Assembly (NCBI RefSeq): GCF_022900255.1
Contig: NZ_JALIRM010000001.1
Coordinates: 1-64,000, forward strand
Direction: 5' to 3'
DNA length: 64,000 nt
Source: Lederbergia wuyishanensis
GTDB lineage: Bacteria > Bacillota > Bacilli > Bacillales > Bacillaceae_C
Shown: positions 62,083 to 64,000 of the stretch, one piece after another
Layout of the letters: each line of letters starts with the position of its first letter
How positions within the stretch are numbered: the first letter of the stretch is position 1
Position numbers and translations under genes: made by a program
Notes under the pieces: model-generated
Seen by the model: the letters and a program-made list of their open reading frames with translations, nothing else
Database searches by the model: none
Told to the model about the DNA's origin: nothing

Positions 62083-62123
62083 CTCTCCTCTTCTCATCTA
62101 TTCTCTTCTCTCATCCTTTCCTA
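62083..62123 (-). promoter_or_regulatory. TRAP-binding NAG triplets overlapping the trpP ribosome site
   Basis: On the minus strand the leader reads TAG, AAG, then GAG AA GAG AA TAG AT GAG AA GAG GA GAG: six (G/T)AG triplets spaced by exactly two bases plus two upstream NAG triplets. The last ones overlap GAGGAGAG, the trpP ribosome site. Tryptophan-loaded TRAP would block translation. Confidence 0.8.
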
Positions 62124-62370
62124 GACATGCACTATTGCTGCTAGCGAAAGATTAAGAATATTGTAGCATAATAGTCCTAGATAAAGAAGAGATATTTTTT
62201 AAAATAATATATATTAACCAAGTATATTGATTTACAATCTAGTTCGTTTTCTGCGGCAGCAAGGTACTCCTTTGCACTCACGATTAAGGGTCTGTCCTGA
62301 AACCCGTTTTTCCCACAGAAGTCATACATCATCCAAAACCATCAATTTAGCAAGAAATTTTCTTTAACAA

Positions 62371-62401
62371 AAAAATAACCTCCATATAATGGAAGTTATT
62401 T
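62371..62401 (-). terminator. terminator of hit
   Basis: On the minus strand AATAACTTCCAT / ATGGAGGTTATT hairpin followed by TTTTT; it contains the hit stop codon. Confidence 0.8.
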
Positions 62402-62821
62402 AGAGATATGCTTTTGAATTGATTTTGCGATGGATTGGAGATCATCTCCTGTATAATCGGCTTGGTGGCTAATATATTTTGTTCCAAAACCGTCATTCTC
62501 ATCATATCGAGGGATGAGGTGTAAATGATAATGGAAAACAGCTTGGCCGGCAAATGCGCCGTTATTATTTAATAAGTTTAATCCAACTGGTTTAAATTCC
62601 TTCTTAATGGCACGAGAAATTTCTGGAACTACCTCGAATAATTTACTTGCCGTTTCTTCAGGTAAATCGTATACATTTTCATTATGTACTTTTGGTATAA
62701 CTAGAGTGTGTCCTTTTGTAATTTGGCTAATATCAAGAAAAGCCAGTACATCTTCATTCTCAAAAACCTTTGCAGATGGTATCTCACCATTTACAATTTT
62801 ACAAAAAATACAATTGCTCAT
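62396..62821 (-). CDS. hit: HIT family protein
   Basis: 141 residues, nucleotide-binding HIT protein: CIFCKIVNGEIPSAK zinc-like start, catalytic triad motif AVFHYHLHLIPR (HxHxHxx). Hydrolyses nucleoside phosphoramidates or dinucleotides in the family. ATG 62821 follows AAGGTGGACC; the 13 upstream codons are not supported. Divergent from ecsA as in B. subtilis. Confidence 0.92.
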   Translation of the reverse strand: MSNCIFCKIVNGEIPSAKVFENEDVLAFLDISQITKGHTLVIPKVHNENVYDLPEETASKLFEVVPEISRAIKKEFKPVGLNLLNNNGAFAGQAVFHYHLHLIPRYDENDGFGTKYISHQADYTGDDLQSIAKSIQKHISK

Positions 62822-62879
62822 ATGGTCCACCTTCCTAAGATAATAGGAATATTTTAACACACCCTCTTAGAAAAGTGAA

Positions 62880-62912
62880 AACGAGCAGGATTTAATAAAA
62901 ATCCTGCTCGTT
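62880..62912. repeat. perfect hairpin between hit and ecsA
   Basis: AACGAGCAGGATTT / AAATCCTGCTCGTT stem with a loop of TAATA, between the divergent genes. Looks like a terminator but has no T run and no gene to end. Confidence 0.6.
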
Positions 62913-63259
62913 GAAGGGGTTAGCGGGTTACTTGGAAAGGTTTCTTTCACCATTTCGTTTTAATGAAATGATTTTTCAAAAGAAATATCCGAATCTTCAG
63001 AGCCCAACGCAATCATCTCCCTTGGCGTGTGTCAAGTTTGATAATGATGGTCAATGTTCATCGTGGCTTTCCGCTTCTACTGCAGATATGTGTCTTCGAC
63101 AACCACCCCAGCTTTGGCTTAGTCCCGCTCCTTCGATATTATATTGTCCACATTTTAATTGTGTAATACAGGTAAAAATAACCAAAAAATAATATGCTTC
63201 TAAAGAATTCTTTTGGTACAATAATGGTACTTTAGCGAAAATAAGAAAGGGCGTTTTTC
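62913..63259. other. 347-bp region between hit and ecsA
   Basis: No gene accepted. The middle (63000-63140) is less AT-rich than its surroundings (GGCTTTCCGCTTCTACTGCA, CACCCCAGCTTTGGCTTAGT), as if a remnant of a gene or repeat. A 93-codon frame on the plus strand has no ribosome site. Confidence 0.4.
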
Positions 63260-63997
63260 ATGTCTTTACTTGAAGTGAAAAATTTGACAGGTGGATATAC
63301 GAAAAATCCTGTCTTAAAAGATGTTTCATTTTCTGTTGAAGCCGGACAAATGATCGGTTTAATTGGTTTAAATGGAGCAGGTAAAAGTACGACGATTAAA
63401 CATATAATCGGATTAATGGAGGAACGATCAGGTTCCATAACGATTAATGATTTAACATTGAAAGGGCAAGCTGAAGAATATCGAAAGCAATTTTCTTTTG
63501 TTCCGGAAACACCGATATTATATGAAGAACTAACTTTGGAGGAGCATTTAAAATTATCCGCAATGGCTTACGGACTCTCTGAAAAAGAATATGAAGAGCG
63601 GATTAATCCTCTTTTAAAGGAATTTCGTTTAGATAAGAAGCTCAAATGGTTTCCAGCACATTTTTCAAAAGGGATGAAACAGAAGGTAATGATTATGTGT
63701 GCATTTTTGATCGAACCTTCTTTGTATATCATTGATGAACCTTTTGTTGGACTAGATCCATTAGGAATTCAATCCCTTCTTGAGTTAATGGAAAACATGA
63801 AAGAGAATGGGGCGGGAATTTTAATGTCCACGCATATATTGGCTACAGCGGAACGCTATTGTGATGGATTTATTATTCTCCATAATGGTAAAGTTCGAGC
63901 AAGAGGGACATTACAGGAATTGCAAAAAGAATTCTCAATGCCAAATGCCACGCTAGATGATATTTATATACAGCTGACAAAGGAAGAGATGTCATGA
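63260..63997 (+). CDS. ecsA: ABC transporter ATP-binding protein EcsA
   Basis: 245 residues. Walker A GLNGAGKST, signature HFSKGMKQKVMIM, Walker B SLYIIDEPFVGLDP, switch ILMSTHILATAERY. The Ecs system influences exoprotein secretion, competence and intramembrane proteolysis. ATG follows GAAAGGGCG. Its stop overlaps a probable ecsB start by ATGA. Confidence 0.94.
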   Translation: MSLLEVKNLTGGYTKNPVLKDVSFSVEAGQMIGLIGLNGAGKSTTIKHIIGLMEERSGSITINDLTLKGQAEEYRKQFSFVPETPILYEELTLEEHLKLSAMAYGLSEKEYEERINPLLKEFRLDKKLKWFPAHFSKGMKQKVMIMCAFLIEPSLYIIDEPFVGLDPLGIQSLLELMENMKENGAGILMSTHILATAERYCDGFIILHNGKVRARGTLQELQKEFSMPNATLDDIYIQLTKEEMS

Positions 63998-64000
63998 AGC
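63994..64000 (+). CDS. ecsB: probable start of ecsB (cut by the window end)
   Basis: ATG 63994 overlaps the ecsA TGA in ATGA and AAGGAAG lies ten bases upstream. Only two codons are inside the window; the identification rests on the conserved ecsA-ecsB order. Confidence 0.4.

Noticed and set aside
62911-63192. 93-codon plus-strand frame between hit and ecsA
   Set aside because: No ribosome site and low-complexity, cysteine/serine-rich product with no family.

Overview
The window is chromosomal DNA from an AT-rich, low-GC endospore-forming Firmicute of the Bacillus group. Four things support this: a B. subtilis-like rRNA/tRNA cluster, many sporulation genes (prkA, yhbH, spoVR, hpr, yhaL, an alpha/beta small acid-soluble spore protein, four YjcZ-type mini-proteins), AGGAGG-type ribosome binding sites with frequent TTG/GTG starts, and gene order closely following the B. 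subtilis yhb-yhc-yhd-yhe-yha region. Species cannot be fixed from the sequence alone.

Layout. 1-1650: end of a 23S gene, 5S, and thirteen tRNA genes closed by a terminator. 1.9-5.3 kb: a three-gene sugar/polyol oxidoreductase-isomerase cluster and an unknown anchored protein. 5.5-9.0 kb: a lone tRNA-Gly, a B3/B4-domain protein, then queG-yhbB-trmL. 9.0-12.8 kb: a TetR-type regulator diverging from a DHA2 drug exporter, yfkM, and a 31-codon membrane peptide. 13-16.4 kb: prkA and yhbH. 16.7-19.6 kb: a COG2984-type ABC importer operon; its terminator has been split by an IS3-family element (19654-21335). 21.6-27.8 kb: purine permease, DCC-family protein, ykaA-pit, yhcT, yhcU, and a thioredoxin/BdbC thiol-redox pair. 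28-32.8 kb: yhcY-yhcZ-azr-yhdB-spoVR. 33-40.4 kb: esterase, dipeptidase, topB, a sporulation-type histidine kinase, small genes. 40.7-44.7 kb: class A PBP, fumC, and a spore protein gene preceded by an unusual tRNA-like element. 45.5-50 kb: msmX, a PucR-type regulator, yheE, yheB, yheA. 50-64 kb: yhaX, yhaO-yhaN-yhaM, yhaL, prsA, two mini-proteins, yhaJ-like, yhaI, hpr, yhaH, trpP, hit, ecsA.

How parts work together. PrkA, YhbH and SpoVR are a known functional trio; prkA and spoVR here both have sequences matching SigE promoters. Forespore (SigG) and mother-cell (SigK) type promoters are visible before the spore protein gene and two YjcZ genes. Metabolic control is readable at pbuO-like permease (paired PurBoxes) and at trpP (a run of NAG triplets for TRAP overlapping the ribosome binding site).

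The most unusual object is at 44764-44823 (minus strand): a 60-nt tRNA-like sequence with a perfect 7-bp acceptor stem, a 5/7/5 T-arm and an encoded ACCA end, but shrunken D and anticodon arms. It lies inside the predicted SigG-driven leader of the spore protein gene.
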